Below are positions 23,301 to 32,806 of a stretch of 64,000 nt of DNA, one piece after another. A program made the translations under genes and the position numbers. Under the pieces are notes generated by a model, which saw nothing but the letters and a program-made list of their open reading frames with translations, was not told the origin of the DNA and did no database searches. Each line of letters opens with the position of its first letter. Position 1 is the stretch's first letter. This DNA is from Gordionus sp. m RMFG-2023 (taxonomy: Eukaryota > Nematomorpha > Gordioida > Chordodea > Parachordodidae), in NCBI RefSeq assembly GCF_954871325.1, contig NC_088777.1:5334509-5398508 (forward strand). The letters run 5' to 3'.

Positions 23301-25350
23301 TTTGAGCTGATTTTTAAAAGCGACTAGCTCATTTTATCCAGTAAAATATTACTCAATAGCCTGAAAATTTTGCTTTATATAGATGGCACAAAGGTCCCGA
23401 CATCTATTAGCGAAATTTCGAAGCTTAGGCAATATTTTTTTTCTGGCTAAAATATTGAGTTAGCCATTTTTAAAAATGGGCTCAAGTAGCCACCGCATTA
23501 AACTAAGTTTAATTTAAAAAATAACCTTGCATTCGCGTTATTTAGGTTGGTTTTTTTTTATAACGAATATATATATATAACATTTAAGCCACCAACAACC
23601 AAGGGGCCGAGAAAGCTCCAAAGGCTATTCAAGAGACCCTGGATAACCTTAGAACTCCTTACCTGGACCTATTTCTAATTCACTGGCCCGGTGTTCAAGA
23701 TCTTAATGAAGATGACCCTCAAAATAGGTTTAATTTTTTTTTTGTAACCTAAATTTTTTTTCAATTAGAACTTGTAAAATGAATTAATAAATGCAAATAA
23801 CTATTAAATTTTGGCGGGAACGAAGTTTCGAAATGGAGAATCTGGACACCAGTTTAGAATAAAGACCAACAAAATCAAACTTTTTTTGGTCCTGCCACGG
23901 CAAATTGGCAATATTTTTTTTATCTAGTAAAATAAACATATTTTAAACACATGTTTAGTTAACCTAAAGATATATATAGAGAAAAAAAATGAATGGTTAA
24001 ATGATAAATAAAAATTTCATAAGTACCAGGGTGGGGCATACCAATACAAGCCAAACTAATCCTCCAACTTCGTCGCGAATTCGCGCTGACCGTGAATTCA
24101 GGGTATTACGTTTTAAAACTGGCCAATAAAAACGCACGAAACTTTTACGATAATATAATTTGGGAGTTGACTGTTGAAAAACATTAACAATTTAAAAATC
24201 TCCCCTTTTTTATTTCCCTAAGAAATTTACTTGTATTTGTTAGATGTAAATGATTTGCAGGATCAATACATGAATGAATATATCTATTTAAAATACTTCA
24301 TAATTAGATATATAATCACAAATTTTTCTTTAAAAAAATAAAGATTCTCGATATTTTTCTTCATTTTTTCGAAAATTACTTCATGTTGATTGCACTTTGT
24401 CAATCTAATTTTGACAGAGACATGTAAATTAAAAGGGGGAAAATAAAGGAAAGTGTTAATGGTGGGTATATATGATTTCATAAACTCTTCAAAAAAAATA
24501 TTATAGAGAAATTCGCACCCAGAGCTGGAAATGCATGGAACAAGCCCATCTAAATGGCAAGTTAAGAGCAATCGGCGTTTCAAATTATACGGTTAAGCAT
24601 CTAAATGAAATGTTGGACCCCAATAGCCCTTACCATTGTAAAGTTGTACCCGCCGTTAATCAGGTCGAATTCCATCCCTACTTGTACCAAAAAGAATTGC
24701 TGGAATATTGCAACCAGAAGGGGATACGGTTGGAAGCCTATTCCTCTCTGGGATCTCAAAAGAGCCAGGATCTACTGAAAGATGAAAAGGTGGCCCTGAT
24801 AGCTAAAAATCATGGGAAATCAGTTGCTCAGGTGAGATATCAGCCGTTTAACAACACTACTTTAAAAAATAATTTATCAAACAAAGATATTTTAAGGAAT
24901 AGAAAGTATAGGCTAATGAAATGAGCCTTATGTTTTGGATCGGTTTTATAATAATTTTCTCCCTATCCGATTCAGAGCAAATTTTTTTTATACACCCAGT
25001 TTTAATGCTGTTATCATATTCCAAGATGTTTATGCGAAAAAAAAAATTAGCTGCCAATCTGGGTGCCAATTATAAAATACACATATTTATTTTTAAATTA
25101 TTTAAAATATCGGCAAAAAAAAACCCCCTATTTGTATTGAATGATTATATCAAAATTTATGAAATTTTAGGTTCTACTAAGGTGGGCCGTTCAACACGAA
25201 ATTATAATCATACCCAAGTCTTCTAAAGCTGACAGAGTCAAGGATAATATCAAGATATTCGATTTCGAATTGAGTAGCCAAGATATGGAAACTTTAGACG
25301 GGTTGAACAAAAATTTGAGATATAGTTGGGATCCTAGCAAAGTGTTCTGA
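11305..25350 (+). CDS. Aldo-keto reductase, complete six-exon gene (AKR1)
   Basis: Exons 11305-11353, 12573-12653, 22829-22936, 23589-23727, 24507-24831 and 25171-25350 join in frame through GT...AG introns. They encode 293 residues, about normal for this family. It starts MKSVKLNTGHSMPIIGLGTY, the usual N-terminal hairpin and first barrel strand. The first family signature GYRAFDTAELYENE is split across introns. The catalytic tetrad is complete: Asp44, Tyr49, Lys78 (TSKL) and His111 (LIHWP). The second signature is KLRAIGVSNY, and the NADPH-binding segment IPKSSKADRVKDN starts at residue 248. The C terminus is short (LRYSWDPSKVF), as in AKR5-like prostaglandin F synthase/glyoxal reductase types. 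It should be a cytosolic NADPH-dependent carbonyl reductase, but the substrate cannot be told. Intron 2 is about 10.2 kb and full of mobile elements, although no exon is damaged. The exon 1 and 2 assignment rests on motif, phase and in-frame joining. Confidence 0.85.
12654..13640. other. Start of AKR1 intron 2, AT-rich
   Basis: Non-coding intron sequence. A loosely palindromic zone at about 13010-13150 (GGCTCGG, TTGGCTAAAAACTCGGTC) resembles eroded MITE termini but could not be delimited. Confidence 0.4.
13643..14060. mobile_element. Unclassified repeat with terminal hairpin
   Basis: ACTAGTTGATAG is followed by a perfect GC-rich hairpin, CCCGTCAAGAATGACGGG (about 13651-13668). This start resembles ends of some non-LTR or Helitron-like repeats. 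GC content and sequence texture differ from the flanks up to about 14060, with blocks such as CCCACCGCGTGAAGGTGGG. A 77-residue minus-strand frame (SRGGERTAMLTNGSSGVISYNYA) might be a decayed coding scrap, but no family can be assigned. Confidence 0.35.
14535..14640 (+). repeat. tRNA-derived SINE head (candidate)
   Basis: An A-box-like GGGCTGAACGG (14536-14546) and a near-consensus B-box AGTTCGAACCC (14598-14608) are spaced as in a tRNA promoter, with an internal duplication of AAGAACGTTTGC. It does not fold as a clean tRNA and has no obvious anticodon arm, so a tRNA-derived SINE or a tRNA pseudogene is likelier than a working tRNA. It lies in AKR1 intron 2. Confidence 0.5.
15330..15669 (-). 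pseudogene. PIF/Harbinger-like transposase fragment
   Basis: On the minus strand an 84-residue frame ends in MGRSSTQATVYQQLNRCL. Just after its stop, another frame reads FPHIIGSIDGKLI (about 15400-15355). In PIF/Harbinger transposases a GRSSVSR block precedes an FPxxIGxIDGTHI strand bearing the first catalytic Asp, and the order and spacing match here. The coding frame is broken between the two blocks, and no second DDE motif was located. The assignment rests on two short motifs only. Confidence 0.4.
15670..16200. other. AT-rich intron sequence
   Basis: Part of AKR1 intron 2. No coding exon or terminal repeat is convincing. CGCAAGTTTCGTGA-like words occur here and near 15010 and may be remains of the element carrying the Harbinger-like fragment. 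Confidence 0.4.
16205..21066 (-). mobile_element. Ty3/Gypsy LTR-retrotransposon fossil, rearranged
   Basis: Remains of a Ty3/Gypsy element lie inside AKR1 intron 2. Recognisable parts are a gag region with a CCHC zinc knuckle at about 16720-17240 (minus), an integrase region at about 18120-19100 (minus), and an RNase H region at about 19170-19610 (minus). A second gag/zinc-knuckle region in the opposite orientation lies at about 19860-20410 (plus). The flanks 16205-17570 and 19640-20905 are inverted copies of each other. They include LTR-like sequence, and a further direct copy of the terminal part lies at about 20930-21066. The element is clearly broken and internally rearranged, with several breaks and no complete reverse transcriptase seen. 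The similarity of the two inverted arms suggests a moderately young fossil. Confidence 0.8.
21321..21744. mobile_element. Non-autonomous GC-rich-ended repeat, copy 1
   Basis: Inverted ends AGAGATCTACATTTGGCGGG (left) and CTCATTGCAGACCTCT (right, inverted) are followed by short GGGCGGGC-rich subterminal blocks and an AT-rich centre. Related copies are at 53693-53914 and, partly, 61547-61640. Ends are bordered by TA, which may be the target duplication. The superfamily is unknown. Confidence 0.6.
22029..22319. mobile_element. hAT-type MITE, copy 2, with 8-bp target duplication
   Basis: The left end is CAATGACATATAATGATACC and the right end is inverted, GGAATCATTATATGTCGTTG. Flanks ATACTCAC (22021-22028) and ATATTCAC (22320-22327) differ at one base and fit an 8-bp hAT-type target duplication. 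The paralogous segment near 32105-32130 lacks the insertion. Confidence 0.85.
22454..22786. mobile_element. hAT-type MITE, copy 3, with perfect 8-bp target duplication
   Basis: It is bounded by CAATGACATATAATACCTAG and its inverted counterpart ending TATATATGTCATTG. A perfect 8-bp direct repeat, ATAAATAT, lies at 22446-22453 and 22787-22794. The internal sequence is close to copy 1 (8511-8829), for example ATTACCGGATC and GGTTACAC...GTGTTACC inner arms. It sits 40 bp upstream of AKR1 exon 3. Confidence 0.9.
23069..23219. mobile_element. Palindromic TA-type MITE, internally deleted
   Basis: The right terminus GAGCCGTTTAACAACAC is followed by TA. The left starts TTGTTAAACGGC and then jumps to the inner arm GCTAACTCAATATT. 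At about 151 bp it is shorter than the 201-219-bp family norm. It lies in AKR1 intron 3 and has no counterpart in the duplicate copy, where the corresponding intron lacks this block. Confidence 0.75.
23290..23490. mobile_element. Palindromic TA-type MITE, eroded, shared with the AKR2 copy
   Basis: It contains the inner arms TATCCAGTAAAATATTACTC and TGGCTAAAATATTGAGTTAG plus the central GATGGCACAAAGGTC...GACATCTATTAGCGAAAT block of the family. Termini are eroded. The same element occurs at 32594-32806, so it was present before the segmental duplication. Confidence 0.7.
24838..24860. mobile_element. MITE terminal scrap in AKR1 intron 5
   Basis: The 3' terminal CAGCCGTTTAACAACAC followed by TA lies 7 bp after the exon 5 donor. 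The paralogous position has a longer remnant (34225-34345), so most of this MITE has been deleted here. Confidence 0.6.
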
Positions 25351-26395
25351 TTTTTTTTTTCATTTTGTTTGATACATATATCAAATTAATCATGTTTTTC
25401 TTTAGCTTAATTTTTTTTCAAAATATTTATTTAAAAAATTATATATTTTTAAATAGTATAATACCAGTGTATAAATATACTTATAACGTTGAAACCGGTA
25501 AGAATAAACTTATAGAATATTATTAATAATTTAATTTAACTATATTCTTCAATAATAGACATGTTTTCACGACGAACTTTTGAATGTTTAAAATAAATTT
25601 ATTAAACCTATGGTTCCTTTTTGGGAACTCGAAGTCGCTTGAAAAATATTTGATCGTTATTCTATTTAAATGACTAACTGTAATTTAAAATGAGAAATTT
25701 AATAAAAAAACAATGGTTGAAATTATTAAGATTTTTGGGATTGAAATCACAACCATGAAAGTGGGAAAACGTTATAAGCAGATTTATATGCCTTGGTCTT
25801 ATTTTTTTTTCCACCCTTAAATCATAGATAATTTTATTGGACAAAATTTTTAATAATGAATTATTAAAATTGTTAACTTAGTAGTCCAATTTTTTTATAT
25901 AAGAAAAAATGAATCTTTTATTTAGATTTTTTTTATGTATTATTCTCCCATTAAAGAGTCAGCTTAAAAATAGAATTTATAACCAATTAGTAGAAAATTA
26001 CGCCTTCTTTTGATTCCAAATTATGCTTAATATTTTTACACAAACCTTTTTTTCTTCTTATAAATACCATATTAGAACATTTTTAAAAATTTTTACATCG
26101 CAAATTAATTAATTATTTTTTTATTGCATAATAATTTACTGCCAATATATTATTCTAAAAATTAGCCAATTTTTGTTCATAAATTATGAAATATATAAAT
26201 AAAATATATTATTTCAATATATATATATATATATTTATGAGGCCAATAAAATTAGAAAATATTATTTTTATGAAGTGTTTGTTTTGTATCTAATGGATTA
26301 TTTTTTTAAAATCAAAATTATTATGGAATATTGTCACGTTTTACCAAACTGAGGGCATAATTTAATTATTTTTATATAAATTTGTCAAAATGTAA
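25351..26395. other. 3' flank of AKR1
   Basis: Non-coding and collinear with 34771-35765 downstream of the AKR2 pseudogene. A (TA)n run lies at about 26217-26234. No additional exon is seen. Confidence 0.6.
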
Positions 26396-26628
26396 CCTTG
26401 AATTCATAGTGGCGCGATTGCAATCGCGATTTAACAGCTGATTGATTTTTAAAATCTGTTTATGAGATCAATTTTTATTTATCAATATTAATTTTACCTT
26501 TAATTCAAATTTTAATAATAATCTAAGAAATAATGATTTTAATAAAGAATAATTGATCTCATAAACAGATTTTAAAAATCAATCAGCTGTTAAATCGCGA
26601 TCGCAATCGCGCCACTATGAATTCAAGG
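26396..26628. mobile_element. Harbinger-type MITE with ~80-bp terminal inverted repeats
   Basis: It begins CCTTGAATTCATAGTGGCGC and ends with the inverse GCGCCACTATGAATTCAAGG. The arms stay complementary for about 80 bp (including AACAGCTGATTGATTTTTAA). TAA flanks both sides (26393-26395 and 26629-26631). The paralogous site near 35765-35770 holds a single uninterrupted TAA, giving a natural empty site and proving a TAA duplication of the kind PIF/Harbinger elements make. It is probably young. Confidence 0.9.
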
Positions 26629-26949
26629 TAAAGGATTATAAACAGAGCTTGGGAACGTTAACTAAAAATGGTTTCCGGTTTTGAATATTTAAAAAAAAGA
26701 AGGTATTTCCTATTGGAGGCAATACCTTTACTCAATTATAACAAGACACTAGAAATAAATTACATCTGCATAAATTTTTCATCGGTAAAATTTGGTCAAT
26801 AACTTATTTCGTTATTTCTCATGCGGGGGATAATTTTGTATAAATTTTATTTTGAAGTAGTAAGAATAGTATTATTTTTTATAAAGTAACGCAGCATAAA
26901 GATTATATTAAATGCGCCAAAAAATATATGAAATGTATCGATAAAAAAA

Positions 26950-27352
26950 ATATTGAACAGGTATCAGATTTTTTGTCAAATGTAAAATCTCTCCGCAGTA
27001 ACCCCAATCAGGAGACCCCGAACCTTTATTTATAACCGTTCCGTTTGGTTACTGAAAAATTTTATAAAGGTTTGGCTCGGTTCATCTAATTGTAAAGGTT
27101 TATAAAGCTTCATCGGTTATAAAAGAAAAATATAAAATTATTTTTATTGAAGCAACCCAATCGTATACGATTTTAATTATAAATATTATTATTTATTAAA
27201 GTTTTTCGGGAATCCAAACCGAAACCGAACCGTAAAACCGCTAAAAACCGGTATTTTTTATCAAACCTGACACCGAATCTAAACCGCAAAATTCTAGCCG
27301 AACCTGAACCGAACCGCTAAAATCCTTCTGAACCGGTTAGAGCCTCATGATT
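26950..27352. repeat. Region rich in CCGAACC / GGTTCGG words
   Basis: Many copies of CCGAACC, CCGAAACCG, ACCGGTT and related words cluster at both ends (26998-27120 and 27205-27345), around an AT-rich centre. This arrangement resembles the subterminal repeats of a hAT-like non-autonomous element, but clean termini and a target duplication were not found. Confidence 0.4.
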
Positions 27353-27374
27353 TTATGCTTATAATATAATATGT

Positions 27375-27960
27375 AAGGTCCGTGAAGTTGGCCCCACAAT
27401 TTTTGATTATCAATGGTTTATCAGTTGGTGTGATTAGTACCCGATTTGTACCGTTTTCAGTTCGATTTGTACCATCACCGTTTTTGAGATATTCAAAGAA
27501 CAAAATGGGGGGCCAACTTCACGACAGCCCCACAACTTTTGAACTTAAAAATAAAAAGTGAATAGGTCGATAGAGAATGATTTGTACCGTTTTCAGTTCG
27601 ATTTGTTCCATCACCGTTTTCCAGCTATTGACCGTTGAAAATATGGCGCCAAAAATAAAAAACACTTAAAATTTTTTTTAACTTACAACGATAGAGAATT
27701 TTTTTCTCTTCCTAATGATGCCTCAAATTAAGCTTTATCTTCATTATTTATTTCGGAAATCAAATTTTAAACCTTATATTATAACGTGAAGTTAGCCCCC
27801 CCCCCCAGATATTGAAAATTTGAGATTTTTCAAATTTTTAAAACGGGATTGATTTGTACCCGATTTGTACCGTTTCAAACTCGATTTGTACTATTATCGT
27901 TTTCCAGCTATTGACCTTTAAAAATATGGCGCCAAAAATAAAAAATTTTGGTATCGGACC
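27375..27960. repeat. Tandem satellite, three degenerate units
   Basis: Three successive units contain GTGAAGTTGGCCCCACAA-like, CGATTTGTACCGTTTTCAG-like and TCACCGTTTTCCAGCTATTG-like blocks, the last two units also ATATGGCGCCAAAAATAAAA. Units differ in length (about 135-270 bp). A run of about 13 C lies near 27796. Open frames here are incidental. Confidence 0.7.
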
Positions 27961-28004
27961 CATCCGTTTGACTTTGTTTTGTCATTATACCATTTCGCGT
28001 CAAT

Positions 28005-28312
28005 TTTTCGAAAAATTTCATCTAATTTTCAATACAAAGGTAAATAATAAATATTCACATACATATTTTATATAATTTTCAAAGCTTCCAATGATATAAA
28101 ATTTTCAATACAAAAAGGTAAATATTTTGATTACAACTTATTTTGTTACACTTTTGAAAAATTTGATATAATTTTCAATACAAAGGTAAATAATAAATAT
28201 TCACATATATATTTTATATAATTTTCAAAGCTTCCAAAAATTTAATATAAAATTTTCAATACAAAAAGGTAAATATTTTGATTACAACTTATTTTGTTAC
28301 ACTTTTCTTTAA
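28005..28312. repeat. Two tandem ~148-bp units
   Basis: A unit containing TAATTTTCAATACAAAGGT, AATAATAAATATTCACATA and TTGATTACAACTTATTTTGT occurs twice in direct order (about 28013-28160 and 28161-28310) with few differences. Confidence 0.85.
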
Positions 28313-29079
28313 ATTAGGTAGCATAGTCATTTACTCCACTCTGTAAATGATACCTTCCTCATATAGAAGGTCAAAATATTATAAAAACAAAATATATTTT
28401 AACTGTAATTCACCCACCTGCAATGGAAAAGGTTATACATTAAATAAATAACTTATTTACTTTGACCACAGCATGCAATGGTAAATTATTTAATATACAA
28501 TATGTGATTTATTGTTTTCTAGATGTTTGCAAATATTTGACTGCAAGAAGAGAAAGTATTTTACAAAATAACATAAAATATTATACTTTAAATTTTTTTA
28601 AAATAATTAATCAAAATTTTGTTAATATATTATCTTTTAAATTTTATTAAAAATAGTTCATCTAAATTGTGATATTATATTATCCTTTAACTTTATTATA
28701 AATAACAAATTTTTTTAAAATAAATTTTTCCTTAATATCTGGCAATCAGGCTGGTGATGGAGACAGAAATTTTAGATATCTGGGGTCTTTTTGGAAGAAG
28801 ATCAAGAACCCGTTTCTTCCAATCTCAATCAAGAGCAAGAGGCTGGGAAGAGTGTTGGAGGAAGTATTTTACAAAATAACATAAAATATTATACTTTAAA
28901 TTTTTTTAAAATAATTAATCAGAATTTTGTTAATATATTATCTTTTAAATTTTATTAAAAATAGTTCATCTAAATTGTGATATAATATTATCCTTTAACT
29001 TTATTATAAATAACAAATTTTTTTTAAATAAATTTTTCCTTAAGTATCTGGCAATCAGGCTGGTGATGGAGATAGAAAT

Positions 29080-30611
29080 GTGGTGATATCTGGGGTCTTT
29101 TTGGAAGAAGTTCAAGATCCTTTAACTCAAATCATAGAACTACCTCTACATTTCCCATTCTTAGATGAAAGTTTTATAGATGAAGAAGATGTAGTAGATA
29201 CCTCCATTGCAGCTAATAGCTCTGATACTTTTCCAGTAATAGTTAATAGCATTCAATCTTCATTCTTAAATATCGAACAACCATATAATTTTATTCTTTC
29301 CCAAAAAAATCGTAATTTATTATATTCCAATAAATATTTATATATACATTATAAATTTGGGTTTTTATTTAAATGTAGACTAAAGCATTGTACCGCTAGA
29401 GGTACTTTGTTAAATAGGAAGTTTACATTAACCAATTTTCACAACCATTCTGATGAATCTGAGGAAGAGCATTATGCAATTTTAGTAACTATGAATAAAC
29501 TTAAAGAACAAATTCGAGCATACCCCTATCAAAGCAAACGTAAAACATATAATCAAGTTATGCGTATTAGAAAAATGGATCCACTCGTTCAACTCCATCC
29601 TAATGCTCTACCAACATTTCTATCTGTGAAAAGTATTATGAATCGTGTTATTAGATCATTGAGACCTCCTTTACCTCTTATAAATTCTGATATCCGATTA
29701 GACGGCGATTATACGTTAACACTAGATAATAAAATATTTTTAATTTGTAATGAAAATAATGAATTATTAATATCTACACATGAATTACTTGGATGCCTCT
29801 GTAATGCTGACCAAATTTTGATGGACGGTACATTTTTTTCGTGTCCATTATTATTTAAGCAATTATACACTATTCATTTAATGATTAATCATACAATAAT
29901 TCCATGCTCATATATATTGTTACCAAATAAAAACAAAGAAACATATTTAAAAATGTTGGATCTTTTAAAAATTTATTGCCTATCTATAGGTTTTTTATTT
30001 TCTCCTTCTAAAGCACTTATAGATTTTGAAATGGGAGCACTTATAGCTCTCGAAGAAATGTTTACAACCATTTCTGTCAAGGGATGCTACTTTCATTATT
30101 GCCAATGTATTTTAAGACATATATAGGGTAATAGATCGACAGCATTTAGTCGGCTTAATCCTGATTTTAAGAGATTTTATCACAGACTCATGGCGATACC
30201 CTTTTTAAATGAAACGGACATACCATTGGTATTGTCTGAATTAAATAGTGAGGTAGAGGCCTTTAATTAAGATCCCATAAGAGATCTTTTACATATTTTA
30301 AAAATACTTGGATTAACCCAAACGCAAAATTTAAATATAAGATGTGGAATATGTATGATGTTCAAGGAGTAAGAACAAATAACCATGTTGAAGGATTTCA
30401 TCGTTCTCTAAAAGAGTATATAACATATTCTCATCTTAATTTATATCTTTTTATTGATATATTAAAACAAATACAACAAGATATGGATATCAAATTCATT
30501 CAATTGCGTAATGGGAAAAAAGTTACTGAAAGGAAAAAAAAAATGCTGTCAATCTATTACCCTGTATACGTCTTGAAATACATTGGCATTAATGAAAGTA
30601 GCATCCCTTGA
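29080..30611 (+). pseudogene. MULE transposase with FLYWCH-like finger (left copy)
   Basis: A 348-residue open frame (29080-30126) has an acidic N-terminal tail. A FLYWCH-like zinc finger follows (residues about 75-125: KCRLKHC and FHNHSD supply C, C, H, H). The MULE core comes next: QILMDGTFFSCP (first catalytic Asp), ALIDFEMGAL (second Asp) and GCYFHYCQCILRHI. Translation then meets a stop, and a later stop and one frame change precede the C-terminal frame 30342-30611. That frame contains VRTNNHVEGFHRSL with the expected catalytic Glu. The last part of this frame (from about 30565) is already right-arm sequence. The family role is cut-and-paste transposition, and this copy is inactive. Confidence 0.8.
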
Positions 30612-30639
30612 CAGAAATGGTTGGAAACATTTCTTCGAG

Positions 30640-31593
30640 AGCTCTAAGTGCTCCCATATTCAAAATCTATAAGTGCTTTAGGAGGAGAAGATAAAAAACC
30701 TATAGATAGGCAATAATTTTTTAAAAGTTCCAACATTTTTAAATATGTTTCTTTGTTTTTATTTGGCAACAATATATATGCGCAAGGAATTATTGTATGA
30801 TTAATCATAATGAATAGTATATAATTGCTTAAATAATAATGGACACGAAAAAAATGTACCGTCCATCAAAATTTGGTCAGCATTACAGAGGCATTCAAGT
30901 AATTCGTGTGTAGAAAATATTAATAATTCATTATTTTCATTACAAATTAAAAATGTTTTATTATCTAGTGTTAACGTATAATCACCGTCTAATCGGATAT
31001 CAGAATTTATAAGAGGTAAAGGAGGTCTCAATGATTTAATATCACGATTCATAATACTTTTCTCAGATAGAAATGTTGGTAGAGCATTAGGATGGAATTT
31101 TTCTAATACGCATAACTTGATTATATGTTTTACGTTTGCTTTGATAGGGGTATGCTCGAATTTGTTCTTTAAGTTTATTCATAGTTACTAAAATTGCAAA
31201 ATGCTCTTCCTCAGATTCATCAGAATGGTTGTGAAAATTGGTTAATGTAAACTTCCTATTTAACAAAGTACCTCTAGCGGTACAATGCTTTAGTCTACAT
31301 TTAAATAAAAACCCAAATTTATAATGTATATATAAATATTTATTGGAATATAATAAATTACGATTTTTTTGGGAAAGAATAAAATTATATGGTTGTTCGA
31401 TATTTAAGAATGAAGATTGAATGCTATTAACTATTACTGGAAAAGTATCAGAGCTATTAGCTGCAATGGAAGTATCTACTACATCTTCTTCATCTATAAA
31501 ACTTTCATCTAAGAATGGGAAATGTAGAGGTAGTTCTATGATTTGAGTTAAAGGATCTTGAACTTCTTCCAAAAAGACCCCAGATATCACCAC
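30640..31593 (-). pseudogene. MULE transposase, 5' part only (right, inverted copy)
   Basis: This is an inverted copy of the left transposase. The N-terminal 168 residues (31593-31087) are almost identical to the left copy, including the acidic tail and zinc finger. The DGTFF core block follows in a separate frame (31052-30801), and sequence matching the second Asp region ends near 30640-30570. The C-terminal third is absent. Near-identity between the arms suggests recent duplication or arm-to-arm gene conversion. Confidence 0.8.
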
Positions 31594-32593
31594 ATTTCTG
31601 TTTCCATCACCAGCCTGATTACCAGATACTTAAGGAAAAATTTATTTAAAAAAAATTTGTTATTTATAATAAAGTTAAAGGATAATATTATATCACAATA
31701 TAGATGAACTATTTTTAATAAAATTTAAAAGATACTATATTAACAAAATTTTGATTAATTATTTTAAAAAAATTTAAAGTATAATATTTTATGTTATTTT
31801 GTAAAATACTTCCTCCAACACTCTCCCCAGCCTCTTGCACTTGATTGAGATTGGAAGAAACGGGTTCTTGATCTTTTTCCAAAAAGACCCCAGATATCAC
31901 CACATTTCTGTCTCCATCACCAGCCTGATTGCCAGATACTTAAGGTTAAATTTATTTAAAAAAAATTTGTTATTTATAATAAAGTTAAAGGATAATATTA
32001 TATCACAATTTAGATGAACTATTTTTAATAAAATTAAATCGCAATCAGTAAAGGATTTAAAAATGAGAGATTTCTAATCCCAAGATACATAAGAAAGAAA
32101 GAGAGAAAAAGAAATACACCCACACACCTTTTTAAAAAAAAATTAAATAGATTTTTAAAAAACATTATTAACGAATAATAAAGAAAGTTATGGAAATTTT
32201 TTTTTGTTAGAAAATATCAAGAATCATAATTTGTATTTAAAACTACTAAATTACACAATGAAATGGATTTGACCAAATATCGAATTATGTTATTTCGAAA
32301 AGACACTGCGGAAGTGTACTAAAATGAGCACCATCTAGGCGAAGCGTTCGAAAAATTTCTGCCTCAGTTTAAATTGAAGAGGGAAGACATATTCATAACG
32401 TCCAAATTGGGTTTAAAAAAAACAAATTATTATTTATTTTTAGTAAATATTAAAGGACAACTAAATCATTCAAAAGTTAACAACCCCCCTCCCCCCTCTT
32501 CCTTTATGGAAACATGCTTTATAAACCAAAACCATTCAAATTTAATACCTTAAAAAAAAGGTATTCCACATAGTATAGCCACCGCTAGTGATG

Positions 32594-32806
32594 CATTGAG
32601 CTGATTTTTAAAAACGATTAGCTCAGTACTTTATCCAGTAAGATATTACACAAGCCTGAAAATTTTTGATTATAGATGGCACAAAGGTCCGGACATCTAT
32701 TAGCGAAATTTCGAAGATTAGGTATTATTTTTTTTTTCTGGCTAAAATATTGAGTTATCCGTTTTATTAAAAATCGGCCCAAATAAAGCGATTTTACATC
32801 ACTAGC
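32594..32806. mobile_element. Palindromic TA-type MITE, paralogue of the 23290 copy
   Basis: Contains ATCCAGTAAGATATTACAC, GATGGCACAAAGGTCCGGAC and TGGCTAAAATATTGAGTTA blocks. Its location within the AKR2 segment matches that of the copy at 23290-23490. Confidence 0.7.

Larger units (their letters stand above)
21943..26930 (+). repeat. Segmental duplication unit 1 (AKR1 exons 3-6 and flanks)
   Basis: Sequence from about 21943 to 26930 matches 32035-36060 in order and orientation, covering the end of intron 2, exons 3-6, introns and over 1 kb of 3' flank. Unit 1 carries three insertions absent from unit 2: MITEs at 22029-22319, 22454-22786 and 26396-26628. Both units share the eroded TA-type MITE at 23290-23480/32594-32806, so that insertion predates the duplication. 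Confidence 0.85.
28550..32036. mobile_element. Mutator-like element arranged as a giant palindrome
   Basis: The left arm (about 28640-30130) and right arm (about 30565-32036) are inverted copies. Each carries the 5' part of a MULE transposase gene reading toward the centre. Only the left half continues into the transposase C-terminal part (to about 30565). The left arm also holds two tandem ~310-bp repeats of the upstream region (28550-28858 and 28859-29107), and the same units are seen inverted on the right (31590-32036). The right edge abuts the AKR2 segmental duplicate. Both transposase copies are disrupted, so the element is not autonomous as it stands. Confidence 0.75.

Noticed and set aside
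24284-24583. Minus-strand 99-residue ORF
   Set aside because: Overlaps AKR1 intron 4 and exon 5 antisense and has chance AT-rich composition.
24535-24924. A short stand-alone aldo-keto reductase starting at an internal ATG
   Set aside because: This is exon 5 of AKR1 read into intron 5. Upstream exons supply the true N terminus and the catalytic residues. The same holds for 33911-34237 in the pseudogene.
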